In this document: in pieces, positions 11,050-23,425 of the stretch | Numbering within the stretch: position 1 is the first letter of the stretch | Layout of the letters: each line of letters begins with the position of its first letter | NCBI RefSeq assembly: GCF_030445035.2 | Contig: NC_080680.1 | Location: 112,680,228-112,744,227, forward strand | Length of the DNA stretch: 64,000 bases | Direction: 5' to 3' | DNA from: Dasypus novemcinctus | Taxonomy: Eukaryota; Chordata; Mammalia; Cingulata; Dasypodidae | The notes under the pieces: generated by a model | Databases searched by the model: none | What the model saw: the letters and a program-made list of their open reading frames with translations, nothing else | What the model was told of the DNA's origin: nothing | Translations under genes and position numbers: made by a program

Positions 11050-12890
11050 AAGAGTTGACAAGTGTCAGCTGACTTGTTAGCATCCTGTTATTTCCTCCTG
11101 ATGATCAATATCAATTATTCCTGCAAGTGTGGTGACTTCTTTCTTTGTCTATTGTTCTCTTGGCAGGCAGAACCTGAAGTGACCAATGGTAGCCAGAACA
11201 TAGAAGACAGTGGAACTCACTGTATCCCAGGTGGAGCATTCACCCTCTGGGAAGCAGAGTGTCTAGACCCACAGAACTTAAAACTGCAGGGATGGGAAGC
11301 ACTGGGGATCATGGTGAGTGGGTTCATTTTTGCTTCTACCTCATGGTTTTCAGACTCATGTATTCTACCTAAATCATATAATATGAAGAAATTTGATTTA
11401 GGGTGTAAATTATCTCCTTGAGAATAATGTCCCATTTTAGCAGGATAGCATCATCAAGATGGCACCTCAGCCATCTACTATTCTATCAGGGTGGTGGGTT
11501 CTGGGTGGCATAGATTGTAAAATGACCAATCTGTTCTCATGGTTACATGCCCATCTCTGCATTTCCTTTGCTCTACAATAGGACCTTTGATTTGAGACAT
11601 TGCTGTGTGGATCCTGCATTGGTAGATCAAATACTCTGTGAGTTCTTAGATAATTATACTGGCACAGGATCTGCAGTCAGGAAAGGCAAACCCATTTCCA
11701 GGAAATATATTGATCCTGGTCCATATGAATCACCTCAGCGAGCTTGCCTCTAAGTGGCTGACTGATTTATCAGGGGCTTAGTGTTGGTTTCTATTGCTGG
11801 ACATTTGACAGTAGCAATAACTAGGCCACCCTGGATGAGCTGGAGGCATGCAGTTGGGCCCATTCAGTGCCTTTACCTCTGCTACTGTGGCACTCCTTCC
11901 CTCCTCAACCCTTCCTTTGTGTATCTGGGGCTGTGAATTCAACATTCTCTGAAGTTTCAGTTTTCTGATTAAGTTCTGAGATGGATCCTCTACTTGTTTG
12001 TTCTCAGGTTGCAGAGATTAGGATTGCCTTAAATGCTGTCAAGGAAGCCCTCCAGATCTCACAATTTGCTACAAAATGATGAACCATCCTGAATCTGTCA
12101 GTATTTCTTTTCAATGACACTCAACAAAGCGAACAGTCACCTAATTCCAAGTACTATTTCCCTCATATCTATCCAGTTCCAGAGATGCTATGGATTTTTC
12201 CACTGGTGCCACATTCTAGTTTATCACTAGTGGGTTTTAGCAATTACCCCACTAGAATATGGCATGCAGTAACCTTACCTCCAGTGGTGTTGTCCTCATG
12301 GCTCATTGCCAGCTGGCCGTTGTATAATCCATCTCCAAATCCCAAATCCCACTGGAGTCTGCTTCTTAGGACCACTTATGGTGTCAATTGTCTTAGATTG
12401 GTTTCCTGAAAATAGGCTCTGAAACAAGGGTTGATTGGGGCATGCTTTTTGGAGATACACCAGAAAAGTATGCAGTGAGGAAGGCAGGATTGGCGCTTCT
12501 CCACAACCTGGTTGCCAATGATGCCTCAGCCCATTCCAGGGAGCTCTGGAGCTTGGTTTGGTCTTTAGTTGGAGGCCAAGTGCTGGGTCTCTGTAACCCT
12601 GCATTGACTTTAGCCCAATGGGAAAGAGCATAGCCTTGCATGAGGCAGTTCCCTGAAGCTGAGGACAAATTGCACTGAGGGCTGAGTGGTCAGTAGCTGA
12701 TACTCCCAGCTTCTGGGGAATGGGCTTATGGACAGCAAAGAGGGATCTGGGGAGCACACCATAGTACCCAGGACACTTCGCTGTGCCTGCCCATTCAAAG
12801 TGACAAGTTTGGTAGAGTAGAGATAGCCACTCCACAAATTTCTTTTGTTAAAACGTAATAGATCTATTATCTTATCCATTCATTACCAGT
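11050..12890 (+). repeat. MaLR/ERVL internal-like fragments
   Basis: Several blocks look like internal sequence of MaLR elements: 'gaagcagagtgtctagacccacag', the 'tgctgtgtggatcctgcattgg' region, and the 'taagtggctgactgatttatcagg' to 'gtagcaataactaggccac' region. It follows a plausible LTR at 10557-10960. The part after about 12390 is less certain and may belong to another repeat. No gag or pol frame is intact; the 119- and 179-residue frames here carry no viral motif I recognise. Confidence 0.45.
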
Positions 12891-12899
12891 TGCACAAGT

Positions 12900-13690
12900 T
12901 CAGCCTTTCCTCCTTAAGGAGCAAACATTTCATTTTCCTCTTGGCTCTATTTGGAAGTTAGAATGAATCCCCATACCAGTCAGCTTTTTCTTAATGCTGA
13001 ACTGAAACAAATTTGCAGCAGGAATGTTTAATGCTTAGCAAGCCACAGAATCCATGTGACATTTATTTCTAACATTTGTTAGTAGTATATTTAGCACCTC
13101 AGTTTTGCAGTGGGGAAGTCGTTTTATATGCATTAAGAATGGGGGTAACAAATGAAGTTTAAGAATATAAGAACTGTGAGTTTTTTATTGTTTAGGTTTT
13201 TTTTGGACATAGGAATGGACAAAAGAAAGATTTATACTGAAGTTATTAAAGTTTAAGCTTCAGAGTCCTTCCCTGCTCAAACCTTTTTCACATGGTCTTG
13301 TGGTTTTTGTAACATTTACAAAGAAAAGTATTTGTAATTTGTTGTGATTTCATTTCTCACTCCAAAGAAATCCTTGCTTTTTATCATTTATGTTGTACTC
13401 ATAATTTGGTGTTCTTTTTCTTAAAGAACCTCCCACCCAATTGTGTAATCTTTGCATCTTTCTGTTGACAAGAATGAGCAAGAAGTTGCTCACTGCCTAG
13501 ATAAAAGTATTTGCGATCCATTGAGAGATGGAAAAGTTGGTGCTTATTGGCCTGAGACTACCTAGGCTGAGCTTTTGAATATTAAAATGTTTCTAGGCTC
13601 TGGCTGACTACGTTTATTTAATGCCTTGTCTTCTAAATCAAAAGTGTGTTTCTAATGACTTACATATGAACAGTCTAAATACCTACGTCA
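12900..13690. other. Unassigned AT-rich DNA
   Basis: No gene or repeat recognised. Confidence 0.4.
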
Positions 13691-13870
13691 TTGCATTTTG
13701 AGCCTCTGAATAACTTACAAGTTAGATCTTACAGATGAGGAAACAAAGAACCAGAGAACTTAAATAACTTACCAGATGTCATACAGTTAGGAAACAGCAA
13801 GCTATAACTCAGATTGGCCTCCGAGTCTTCACTCATTGCACTTGCTACTCTGTCATGGTCTCCTCTCAAT
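13690..13870 (-). repeat. MIR SINE relic
   Basis: Reverse MIR: 'cagatgaggaaacaaagaacc', 'acttaaataacttaccagatgtcatacagttag', then 'tcagattggcctccgagt'. Confidence 0.8.
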
Positions 13871-13979
13871 AGAGCATTTATCTAGACCTCTATGACAATG
13901 TGTTTTCTTCCTGTTAAAATGGCAAGAAGAACTTTCACAAACACTTCTAAGCCTTTATTTAGTTTTATGTCAAGTCTTA

Positions 13980-14205
13980 GCACTGGAATTTGATTTTGCA
14001 GAGTTTGACCTGAGCAGGCAAGGTCCAGGTAATATCAGAGGAAGTAGCTGTGAAGAGGAGTGATAGAGGGAGCTTGAGAGGGTAGAGTTGTAGAATGTGG
14101 AGTTGACCCCTATGTGGGGGATAAAGGAAAAGTTAAAGATGATTGCAGCTGACTAGCTGGGATGACTAGATGAATAGTGTCTTTACTGAGAAAATAATCA
14201 AAGGT
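13980..14205 (-). repeat. L2 relic, part 1
   Basis: Decayed L2 internal sequence in reverse orientation. It is interrupted by an LTR-like insertion at 14206-14575 and seems to resume after it. Confidence 0.45.
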
Positions 14206-14575
14206 CATGTGTTAGATGGAATAATACCTCCCCGCCAATGATGTATGCACCCTAATCCTCAAAACCTGTAAATATGTTACCTTCCATGACAAAAGGGACT
14301 TTTCATTTGTGATTAAGTTAAGAACCTTGAGATGAGGAGATTATCCTGGTTTATTTGGGTGGGCCCAAAATAAGCCTAGGAATCCTTATAAGAGGGAGGC
14401 AGGAGGCTCATAGACTGAGAGGGAGATGTGATAATGGAAGCAGAGGTCAGAGAGAGAGACACACAAATTCGAAGATGCTGGACTGCTGGCCTTGAAAATG
14501 GAGGAAAAGTCCATGAGCCAAAGAATGTAGGAGGCAGAGGAAGAAAAGTTTGGAAAAAGGCTGAGAAGCAACAAC
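14206..14575 (+). repeat. LTR-like old repeat (MLT/MER class)
   Basis: The order of words 'gttagatggaataatacctcccc', 'gtaaatatgttacc', 'gattaagttaagaaccttgagatgaggagattatcc', 'ggtgggcccaaaataag', 'ccttataagagggaggcagg' matches a common mammalian LTR-type repeat. It splits an L2, so it is younger than that L2. Confidence 0.65.
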
Positions 14576-14960
14576 TTTAAGGGAAAGGCAAAACATGGCA
14601 GAATAGCATCATCAAAGAAACCCTACTGAAAGTAGTTTCTAGAAGAAATTGGTGCTCAACAGTGTCAAATGCCCTTGACAGGTCAATCAAAAGCACATCT
14701 GAAATGTATCTTTGTGCCTGGCAGTTACTGCATATGGAGGTTAGTGGTGACCCTGGTAAGGGCAGTGTCCACTGCACGATGGGAATAAAACTCCAGTCAG
14801 GTTGAGGAGTAAATAATGAGGGGTCAATAAGTAGGGATGAAGAGTATAGATTTTTCTTTCATGAAGATGCCTGTGGAATCAAAGCAGATAGAGGAATCCA
14901 AACCTTGAGGAGTTTGCAAGGTCCAGGGAGGGCGTTGAGACTGAACTTTAACAAGAGAAG
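14576..14960 (-). repeat. L2 relic, part 2
   Basis: Resumes L2-like words ('caaatgcccttgacaggtcaatcaaaag', 'ggaggttagtggtgaccctgg') after the LTR-like insert. Confidence 0.55.
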
Positions 14961-16370
14961 CTTCTGAAAAAATGCTCATGGGATCTGCCAGGAGTCTCAG
15001 AATTGAAGAAAAGTTCATATTTGGCCACCTCATTTGTTGGAGCCACATCACACTTCTTATCACTACCAGCTCTCCTCACTTAGTTGGTCCCATAAAAACA
15101 ACTCAACATTTCAGGTCCTGTTTCAATTCAAAATTCCCCTTTTTATTTTGCTTCCGAACTGTGTCTCTTTCTGCAGCTCTTTCTGGATATTTTTCCAATT
15201 TCCAGTTGGAGGTCTCCATCTCAAGGTCCCATGGATAAAAATCCAGATGGTAGCAAGAATTCAAGACTCATTTGGCTACTAAGTATTGACTTATATCAGT
15301 TTTGAATCTTTGTTTTCCTCATATGAAAAACGGGGATAATATTGAGCCCTGGAGAGTTTTATTTTAGTAAGGGTTAAATAATAATAATTATATTTTTTAA
15401 ATCCTCAGCATATAGTTTCCATCGTATAATAGGGTCCCTTTCACCCTTCCAAGCCTCAGCGTCCTATCTACCTGTAAAGATTTAATGTCAGAATTGTTAC
15501 AAAGATTAAAATAGATCACAGATGAAAAATGCCCATCATAGAGGCTGACAAAATGATATTAATCAGTGTGGCCCTTTCATTTATTCATTTATTCATTCAT
15601 TCATTCGATATTAGATCATTGGGCTATTTTATTTATCCAGAAGCATGTAAATTCTACCTCTGTCTTCTGGAAGGAAAACATGGCTTCTGAGTCCCATGCA
15701 CCAGCCTTAATGTGACTGAGCAAGTCAGAGTGCACAAACACCTCCAATACATCTCTCTCTCTGTTCCTTGTAAATGTCTTCTGAGAAACCTATCCTGTGT
15801 GGAAGTTCTTGCCCGCTTTGGTCTGGTTATGTTTGCCCTGCCTCCCCACAGCGCTCTCCTGAGCCTTTTACATCTGTAGGCTTGCAATCTGGAAACTGTA
15901 ACTCAGATTCCAAAAGGCAGTTTGTTGCTTGTCACAACGGTTTCCCCTTTTACATTCTTAATCCAAAGGGCTTAATCAGCATGGAACTTGTTTAATTCTT
16001 GTCAGTGCATTTGGCCAAGACTCACAATTCTGATGATTCCTTCTAGGTCAAAGAAACGGGAATGCATTCATCTTTGATGACCCAAGCTTGCTAACCATTC
16101 TGTTCTGAGTGGCAGCTTTGCACATCAGGATTCAGTGGCCCTGAGGCTGCAGTCCTATTCAGACGTCAAAATGAGGGTTCCAAATTGTGCTTTCCCATGA
16201 TAAGGAGGGGAATTTATCAATTCAGGGGATCTGATAGTTTTCTGTATGTCTTTGGTTCGTAAGAGGATGAAAAATTTTTACATAATCGATTGCCTTTCCT
16301 TGGTTCACGAAATCATTCACAGCATCATCGTGCTGTGGAGACATGAAGGGATGGTTCTTGGGTATTAAGA
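14960..16370. other. Unassigned DNA
   Basis: No gene recognised. A short (ATTC)n run lies at about 15578-15607. Frames of 73-88 residues show no domain. Confidence 0.4.
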
Positions 16371-16469
16371 ACCATTGCCAGATGTGGGGTTGGGGGTGAA
16401 GGACACAGGCTGGCTAGCAGCAGAGTTTTGTTCAAAGTAGACAATTAACATGTGTTTGTCAGATGAATG

Positions 16470-16575
16470 GAAAGAACATTTCTTCTGGACCCAAGTCTGC
16501 CTCTATATATCTTCACTGTGGGCAAGTCACTTTCTCCCTGGCTTTAGCATCCTCATCAGTAAACTGTAGTAGATA
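16470..16575 (+). repeat. MIR relic
   Basis: Forward MIR words: 'gacccaagtctgcctct', 'cactgtgggcaagtcactttctcc', 'agcatcctcatcagtaaactg'. Confidence 0.65.
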
Positions 16576-16843
16576 CTGACAGAGGAGGAATATGCAAATA
16601 TGCACAGCGACCTGAAGGGAACATACAAGACACCGTGAGGGATCATGGTAAATGAGGGTGGCTTTGACAAACTGGCTAGTGACTGCTGTATCTCCAGGGG
16701 AATGTTGCTACTCAGCTCTACATAATTGTTACCATGATCTTGTTAGATCTTCTGATTTTTCAAGGGAAACTGGATTTCAATATTTTAGGTGAACTATGCT
16801 GACTTTTTAAAACTGGCAAGTAATAAATTTTTTAAAAATCCAT

Positions 16844-17064
16844 CATCTGGCTTGTTGGACTTGCACAGGTCAGCTGACAGGGAGGTGAAGATGGTCAACC
16901 ACCACACCAGGGAACCAAGAGTGCCTACAACTCCAAGCAGGAGAATTGTATCCATCAACTATGTGGGATCTAAGCCCCCTCTTGATATAGAGGTGGAGTG
17001 GACATCATCAACTCAGGGTCCACACAGGATGGAGGAATAAAATATGGATTACAGTGAAAAATAT
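16844..17064 (+). mobile_element. X-repeat retrocopy ending at an internal poly(A) site
   Basis: A 221-bp piece of the X-repeat (it matches 59210-59405 and the reverse of 46380-46585). It is flanked by a 10-bp direct repeat, aaaaatccat, at 16834-16843 and 17065-17074. The 5' side is preceded by TTTTT, so the nick fits the L1 endonuclease preference (TT/AAAA). It stops about 400 bases short of the usual 3' end of the family. An AATAAA lies at 17036-17041, where the other copies read aatagag, about 23 bases before the end. I infer a prematurely polyadenylated transcript that was reverse-transcribed. Confidence 0.8.
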
Positions 17065-17499
17065 AAAAATCCATGGTGGGGTAGGCTGAAAACAATATCT
17101 CTGTGGGCTGGATGTAGAACAGATTTGGCCAGTTTTCTCCCCTGGACTGGGTGTTCTTTACCGTTTTCCATCCTTAATATCCTATGTATTATGCCAACAT
17201 TCTCTGTGCCTTGGTTGCCTTTTTAGATTTTTTTATGCTGAAGAGGTTGATTGTCTATGCCACATAAATTAAGACATTGACATGCAAAATGAGATCATAG
17301 AGATATATTAGTCTAATATCACTCCCAGGAGACTAAAAGTTTAGTACCTTCACCTGATAGCTAATATTTTGACAATCCAGACAAATTCCGGGCTGTGAGC
17401 TTGCCAAAGTAAAGGACTATGTCACAGCCACGTTTCTTACCTGCACATGGTTGATGTTGAGTGAATGTTGACCTTTAAATTAGTGTAAACACAGGATGT

Positions 17500-17620
17500 C
17501 ATAGTAAGAATAGCCTCAGCCATCTGGGGCAATGCACTCATTTTACAAATGAGAAAATGGAGGTCCAAAGGGGAGAATGATCATGAGTAACTAGATTCTC
17601 AGATTGTGGCCCAGTGTATC
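17500..17620 (-). repeat. MIR relic
   Basis: Reverse MIR words: 'cattttacaaatgagaaaatggaggtcc' followed by a decayed 'gagtaactag..ttgtggcccag'. Confidence 0.7.
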
Positions 17621-17846
17621 ATATCCAGGTTTTCTTAGACCATTTAGGACACGGAGCAATATTGTTATGGAATGATAAAACAGTGTACTGTGATAATATT
17701 CAGAAAAGGAAAATGATATATCCTTGAGAGATCAAAGTGGTACCTGGAGTGATAGTGAGGTATTTGGAATGAATTTGGTAACAAGAAGTAAAGTTGCTCT
17801 TAGAAAATTTAACTTTAAAATAAATGCATATTGCATTAGAGTAGAG

Positions 17847-18189
17847 CAGGGCCAACAAGTGTTTTCTGTGAAGGGCCAGAAAGTAAGTATTTTAGCTTTT
17901 GCAAGCCATATAGTCTCTATCATAATTACTCAGCTCTGCTTTTGTAACACAAAAGCAGCCACAGACAATACATAAATGAATGAGCATGGGTGTGTCCTGA
18001 TAAAACTGTATTTATGGACACTGAAATTTGAATTTCATATAATTTTCATGTGCACCAAAGTTATATTCTTGTTTAGATTTTTTCCATCCATTTAGAAATA
18101 TAAAAACCATTCTTGGTTTATGGATTTTAAAACACAAAAACAAGTGGCAGGTCATATTTGGCCCACAGGCTGTAGTTGACTGACCCCCG
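17847..18189 (+). mobile_element. Non-autonomous hAT-Charlie-type DNA transposon
   Basis: A 343-bp element starting cagggccaac and ending tgacccccg, which are imperfect terminal inverted repeats. It is flanked by the perfect 8-bp duplication gagtagag at 17839-17846 and 18190-18197, as hAT transposases generate. Diagnostic words are 'gtgaagggccagaaagtaagtattttag', 'aaaagcagccacagacaatac' and 'atttggcccacaggctgtag'. It carries no transposase frame. I do not assert the exact MER family name. Confidence 0.85.
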
Positions 18190-18491
18190 GAGTAGAGCAA
18201 TAGTCACCAAGAAGAGAGAAAATGTCTCTTAGGCCAACAACACTGTATAATGACATAACTAAAGGCATCACTGTCTCTGAAGAAAGAACATGACAATCTG
18301 AAGGGCATCTGGCCAACAACAGAACCCATGGAAGAAAAGTCAGGGTCACACAGGCAGTCATGGTCAATGCTGATTCTTAAATGATTCAGGAAGGGCGGTC
18401 TTGGCCAATGGAGATCACATATTGGAGCTCAATTTTTTAAGGTCATTTTAGAATAGGAAAGGATATCTCAAGCTATGTTAGCTGAACAGCC

Positions 18492-18494
18492 ATT

Positions 18495-18539
<45 letters not shown>

Positions 18540-18560
18540 ATACACACACACATACATCCA
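18492..18560. repeat. Compound microsatellite (TA)n(TATG)n(CA)n
   Basis: A run of TA dinucleotides followed by five or more TATG units and then CA dinucleotides. Confidence 0.95.
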
Positions 18561-18584
18561 CAAACAAGTCATTATCTGGCTAAT

Positions 18585-18785
18585 TCTTGTCTTTACCCCT
18601 TGCTGGCTCTATGACCTTGGTTAAATTTCTTTCTCTGTGCTTCCTCTTCTCATCTGTAAAATGGGGGTGATAATAATAGCTATCTTAGGAGATTACTTGA
18701 GGAAGAGATGAGATAATGCATGCGAAGTGTCTAGCATATAGGAAGTACCTAGTAGACAGGAAGTGCTACAAAGTCACTCCTGTTT
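18585..18785 (+). repeat. MIR SINE
   Basis: Forward MIR: 'tgctggctctatgaccttggttaaatttc', 'cttctcatctgtaaaatgggggtgataataatagc', then the 'gtctagcatataggaagtacc' tail. Confidence 0.9.
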
Positions 18786-18809
18786 TATTTTATGACCATA
18801 TTATATAAA

Positions 18810-18885
18810 AACATACACATGCAAACACATTTATACACATATATAGCTAAACACAAACATACACACACACACACCCCCCAAAAAA
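18810..18885. repeat. CA-rich simple repeat
   Basis: Imperfect (CA)n and ACAT units between two MIRs. Confidence 0.8.
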
Positions 18886-18954
18886 TCCATCACATTAGGG
18901 GTCCTTCTGTTCATGCTGTACTGAAATATGCTATTTCACCTTAATATGTCATGG

Positions 18955-19200
18955 GTATCCAGGAGACAATATAGAGAAGGGTTAGAAGCTTGACTTCTGC
19001 CATCTGACTTCTTGGGTTTGAGTCCTGGCTCCATTGTTCTATGAACTTGGTTAAGTTATTTTATTTTCTCTAGGCCACAGTGTCTTTCCTATAATAGATG
19101 ATAAAGACATCATATTACAGATGAGAAGAGTTACTGTGAGGAATTAATGAGAAAATATATTTAAAATACTTAGCACAACTCAGCTCCAAATAGTCTTTAA
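18955..19200 (+). repeat. MIR SINE
   Basis: Forward MIR: 'gaagggttagaagcttgac', 'cttgggtttgagtcctggctcc', 'atgaacttggttaagttat', then a decayed 'atgataaagac' and 'aaatacttagcacaa' tail. Confidence 0.85.
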
Positions 19201-20040
19201 CACAAAGCCCATCTTACTGTAATCTATATTGAATATCTCTATATTTCATAGATATAACCAAAAATACTGTTCTAAAAATGAAAGTATATGATTTAAAAAA
19301 TACTTATAATGACCTGGGATCTTACTCAGCTTTCTCATAAAGTTCTTAGCATGGCAGCTAGAGGGAACACATGGAAAAAAATCTGTTTGAGGAGGAAAAG
19401 AACTATTAAAATTGTCTCCTGCAAACAGAACAATAGAACGCCTGCAAACCAAGTCTGCCACTTAACAGAATAATGCTTTGCATCATAAATAAAGCAATTT
19501 ATAGGGCTAGCACCTTTTCCGACACTGCTGAGCATGAACTTGAATCTCCTCCAGATTATTGTGATAATCAGGTTATGAATATGTTTTTAAGAGGCACTCA
19601 AGACCGATTGTAACCATAAATTATTCACTTTAGAAAAGATTTCTCTGATAGACGGAACTTTCAAGACAAAGGCCCTAACTTTTTACATTATTTATGGAAA
19701 TATCCTTGAAGTATAAGATTTGGTGGGTTGAATTATTGCAGTTTTCTTTTCCGCTGGAATTTAATTTGTGCATAGAGCAATATGAGTTAATTACAGGAAA
19801 ACATGAGTGTCAGGAAGTGCAAAAAGTGTTTGTTGAAAAGTAAAAATGTAAATCACTGATCATATTGTGTATATGTGTGTGTGTGCATGCAACATCAGGG
19901 AGCTACTGTGACCAGAGTTTCACCTGAATAAATCAATCAGCTAATGCTGTAGAGATGCTATAAAGTAGACGTTCCCACAAAGTAGGCGTTCAATTAATGA
20001 AACAATCTGTTGTACCAGTTATTGAGTATGTGCCATGTGC
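19200..20040. other. Unassigned DNA
   Basis: No gene or repeat recognised. Confidence 0.4.
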
Positions 20041-20044
20041 GAGC

Positions 20045-20100
20045 AGCTTCCTTCCCTCCCTTCTTTCCCTTTTCTCCTCCCTTCCTTCCTTCTCTGCTTC
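20045..20100. repeat. CT-rich simple repeat
   Basis: Pyrimidine-rich run with CCTTCC and TTCCC units. Confidence 0.85.
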
Positions 20101-20317
20101 AGTAAGGAGCATGATGCTGAAGGATAAAATGCAAGAACTTGGTCTTTTATGTTTAAGTCTTTGCCTGTATGTGTGCTTTTGAGTGGAAGTTTGCATTCTT
20201 TTCCAGTGAAAATACAAACCCCATAATAAGGTTGATGTGTAAATTGATCTCTATTAAGAGTGTTTTGAAAGACTTAGTCATTTTCCTCAAAAGAAATGAG
20301 AGAGAATTATGTATAAA

Positions 20318-20470
20318 CTTCACTGAGTGCCGTATTTATTATGTCAGATGGTTTTCAAATTATAATGCTTACATGAGGGAATTACATGTAAAGTTTGCTA
20401 AATGCCACAGTTATTATGTCAGAGCTGTTTTCCAAATTGTAATGCTTATTAAAGTCTACCATGTACTATA
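20318..20470. repeat. Diverged tandem duplication, unit about 75 bp
   Basis: Two adjacent copies share the ordered words 'ttattatgtcag', 'ttttcaaatt/ttttccaaatt' and 'ataatgcttac/gtaatgctta'. The offset between the shared words is about 75 bases. A third partial unit may follow. Confidence 0.75.
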
Positions 20471-20514
20471 GTTATTCATGTGTCTACCTCCATGAGTGAG
20501 GAGTGAGCTCCTTG

Positions 20515-20800
20515 ATGTCAAGTTGTCCTGGGTTGTACTGCAGGGACAGATGCTGGACATTGTATGTCCTGCCATGGCCCACTGGGTGAACTGGGGGAGA
20601 GTGTAAACTACAATGTAAACCATTATCCAAGTGGTGCAGCAGTGCTCCAAAATGTAGTCACCAAATAGGATGAATGTCCCAGGATGATGAAAGAGGTTGT
20701 TGATGTGGGAGGAGTGGGGTGAGGGGGGTGGGGGATATGAGGGGACCTCTTATATTTTTTGAATGTAACATTTAAAAAAAGAGAGAGAGGGAAAAGAAAA
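20515..20800 (+). mobile_element. X-repeat, 3' end copy
   Basis: 5'-truncated copy of the X-repeat family. It contains 'gttgtcctgggttgtactgcag', 'cagatgctggacattgtatgtcctgcc', 'gttgttgatgtgggagg' and the terminal 'ggggacctcttatattttttgaatgtaac' before an A-rich tail. It matches 59540-59805. Confidence 0.85.
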
Positions 20801-21299
20801 AGCCATAGCTAGATTCCTCTTATTCAGTTTAATATTAAATTGAAATGAAAGAGTTTGAAACTATGACAGCCTTATTGATACTTCATTGGGTTCCAGCTCC
20901 AACCGATACAATGTTTCTGAGCTCTTCTGTGCATAGTCTGCTGCCCCTTGCTAGGATAGTGGAGAGCATTGATGTGATGAGAAAATTGCTTCTTCCACGA
21001 GAAGGAAGTGTGAGAGTTTGGGACGGGGATTGTTGAGGAGGAAAAGCCTCACCCATGTGGAATAGGGCAAAATTTAGCACACGTTGCTGCAGGTGAAAAC
21101 TCTAGTCTGAAGGTACGAACATAGGTGTTGGTTTTAACACTATCGCTAATTAGTCAGGGAGCTTTAGACTCATCAGTTACTTTCTCTGAGTTTGGATGCC
21201 ATTATCTGTAAAATAAAACAAACAACCTGCTGAATTACCAGATGAAGGTGAGGGGTAACGCTATCTGACTATTAAGGATAAGTACTCCCTTCTCTACTT

Positions 21300-22110
21300 T
21301 CTTAATGACTAAGGAAAAAAAATAGCCAAAGAAAATATAATCATATATATTGACAGATTTTTTAACAAAGCAAATAAGCACTAGAATTGCAAAGTATTAA
21401 AAAATGATCAACTGAGGACTAACACATTTTATGAGAATAAATGTAAAAGAGCCAAAATCCCTTCTAAAGAAACAAAAACTTTCAGATTAGACTCCCGTCC
21501 ACCAATTCAATCACATGATATTTAAATAAGACACACCTAAGCCAAATAATGCAAACTGATAAAAATAAACATATGGTCAAATCTATGGCAGGAAAATGCA
21601 ATTAAAAGGGAAGCAAAAATTGCAACAGTGACACAAGATAAAATAGAAGTAGGGAGAGAAACAAAATAAAAAAAAATAGATTCAAGGAGAAGGGGAATAG
21701 TAGATCAATAATCAGGAAAGAAGTAAACAAAAAGTCCAGTTATTAGACATAATAAAGGCATCTGTTCCAAACATGTTTACAGGTAAGTAATTTTAAACTT
21801 TAATAAACAAACGCTATAAAACATGTCCCAAAACCTAGAAAAAGAGAAAACTTAATTTTACAAAGTAGCATAATTATAATATTGAAACCCTAACAAAAGC
21901 AGCAGATCCCCAAAAAATCAGACTTATCTCATGTGTAAATCAAAAATTTTGAATCCTAATTTAAACACTAGTAAAATTAATTTGGTAGAATATTAAAGGA
22001 GCAACACATCATATCCAGGTTGGATATATTGAAAAGGATCTAAGAATAGTTCCAGATTTGAAAATCTATGTAATTTCATTCAACCAAAGGGGGGAGAATG
22101 ACATGGGCAT
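21300..22110 (+). repeat. L1/HAL1-like A-rich relic
   Basis: A-rich + strand with words typical of L1-type elements ('caggaaaatgcaattaaaagggaagc', 'caagataaaatagaag'). Heavily decayed, with no ORF. The family assignment is tentative. Confidence 0.45.
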
Positions 22111-23040
22111 TTCCATAATGTCCTTCACTCAGAAGATCAGATAACATTCATCATTAATTTCTGATTAAAAAAATTTTTTCCTTAACTAAGAATAGAAGGA
22201 GAAAATACCAATTTAACTAGAGATTGGTACATGGGCAATGGCTACCATTTGATGGTGGTCATATGGGAAGCCAATATTTACTGTTCATAGAATTTAGAAA
22301 GAATGGCACCCAACAGCACGGCTGGGTTGTGGAAAATAACCCAGTAAATCTTCTCATTATGTAAGTTTAAATGGTGGGCAAAGATATAGCAGATCATTTG
22401 AGTTTGTTTATTGCTGTCCAACACTGATTTATTGCCCTGAATTTCTATGAGGTCCATTATGCATTACAGTTTTAGACCTCAGGTACCCAAGTGACCGTAG
22501 AGTTTCTAGGAAAACTTACTCCACTACTCAGTGTTTCTTTGTGTCTTTACCCCATCTTTGAATTCATATATGCCTGTTTTGTCCTTGAAACCTTAAAACA
22601 GCTATTATTCTCTGAATTTGGCAGTAATTTTAAAGATGACCTATAATGAGTGTGTTCACACCTGTAAGCATTGTTTTACTCAACCATGACTTTTAATCCT
22701 CAAACCTATTTTTATAATGGTTATCCAAAGATATTCCTTAAAAGAAATCTCGTTTTAAGTTACTTCTTCCACAAGAAATCATGTCATGAATCATTTTCCA
22801 GATTAAGGAGAAATGTTGCTGCAAATTCAAGCAATGGGAGGATATTGTGTATTGGAAAGATTAGAAATCATTATTAACTGCTTTAAAAATTCTAAAAATT
22901 AACTGTCATTCCCAATAACTATATATACATCTAATAATATATACTTCTAATGATAATACAGTTTTAGATTCTGTCTTCTAACTAATTTATAGATCAAATA
23001 ATTTATTGAACTTTCATTAGATTCTTGGAACCTACTAAAT
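22110..23040. other. Unassigned AT-rich DNA
   Basis: No gene or nameable repeat. Confidence 0.4.
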
Positions 23041-23162
23041 CAAAAATCCTTTTTTGGGTGGGAGGAGTGGGGGATGTGGAGAGTGAGGTATACGGGAACC
23101 TCTTGTATTTTTTGATGCGACATTTCGTGTGATCTATGTATCTTTAAAAAAAAAGATAATAA
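23040..23162 (+). mobile_element. X-repeat 3' end fragment
   Basis: 'tgggtgggaggagtgggggatg', 'gggaacctcttgtattttttgatg' and an A-rich end correspond to the last 120 bases of the X-repeat. Confidence 0.75.
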
Positions 23163-23174
23163 AAAATGAAAAAA

Positions 23175-23425
23175 AGGGTTGTGCGGATCACACAAGATGT
23201 TACATTGAAGAGCGTGAGATTCCCATGTACCCCACTCCCCGCTCCCTGCCACTCCTCCCATGTCGGCAGCCTCTTTCATCTGTGTGGCGCATTCACTGCA
23301 TTTGGTGGGTGCATTTTGGAACACTGCTGCACTGCATGGATTGTGGTTTGCATTGTGGTTTGCACTCTCCCCCAGTCCATTCAGTGGGTTGTGCCGGGGT
23401 GTATGATGTCCTGCATCTGTGCTTC
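23175..23425 (-). mobile_element. X-repeat 3' fragment, inverted
   Basis: Reverse complement of the X-repeat 3' end. It runs from 'gatgttacattgaagagcgtgag' through 'ggtgggtgcattttggaacactgctgc' to 'gtatgatgtcctgcatctgtgc'. It faces the fragment at 23040-23162 tail to tail. Confidence 0.8.

Noticed and set aside
12296..12879. 179-residue minus-strand frame
   Set aside because: No retroviral or cellular motif recognised. The region looks like old ERV-internal or repeat sequence.
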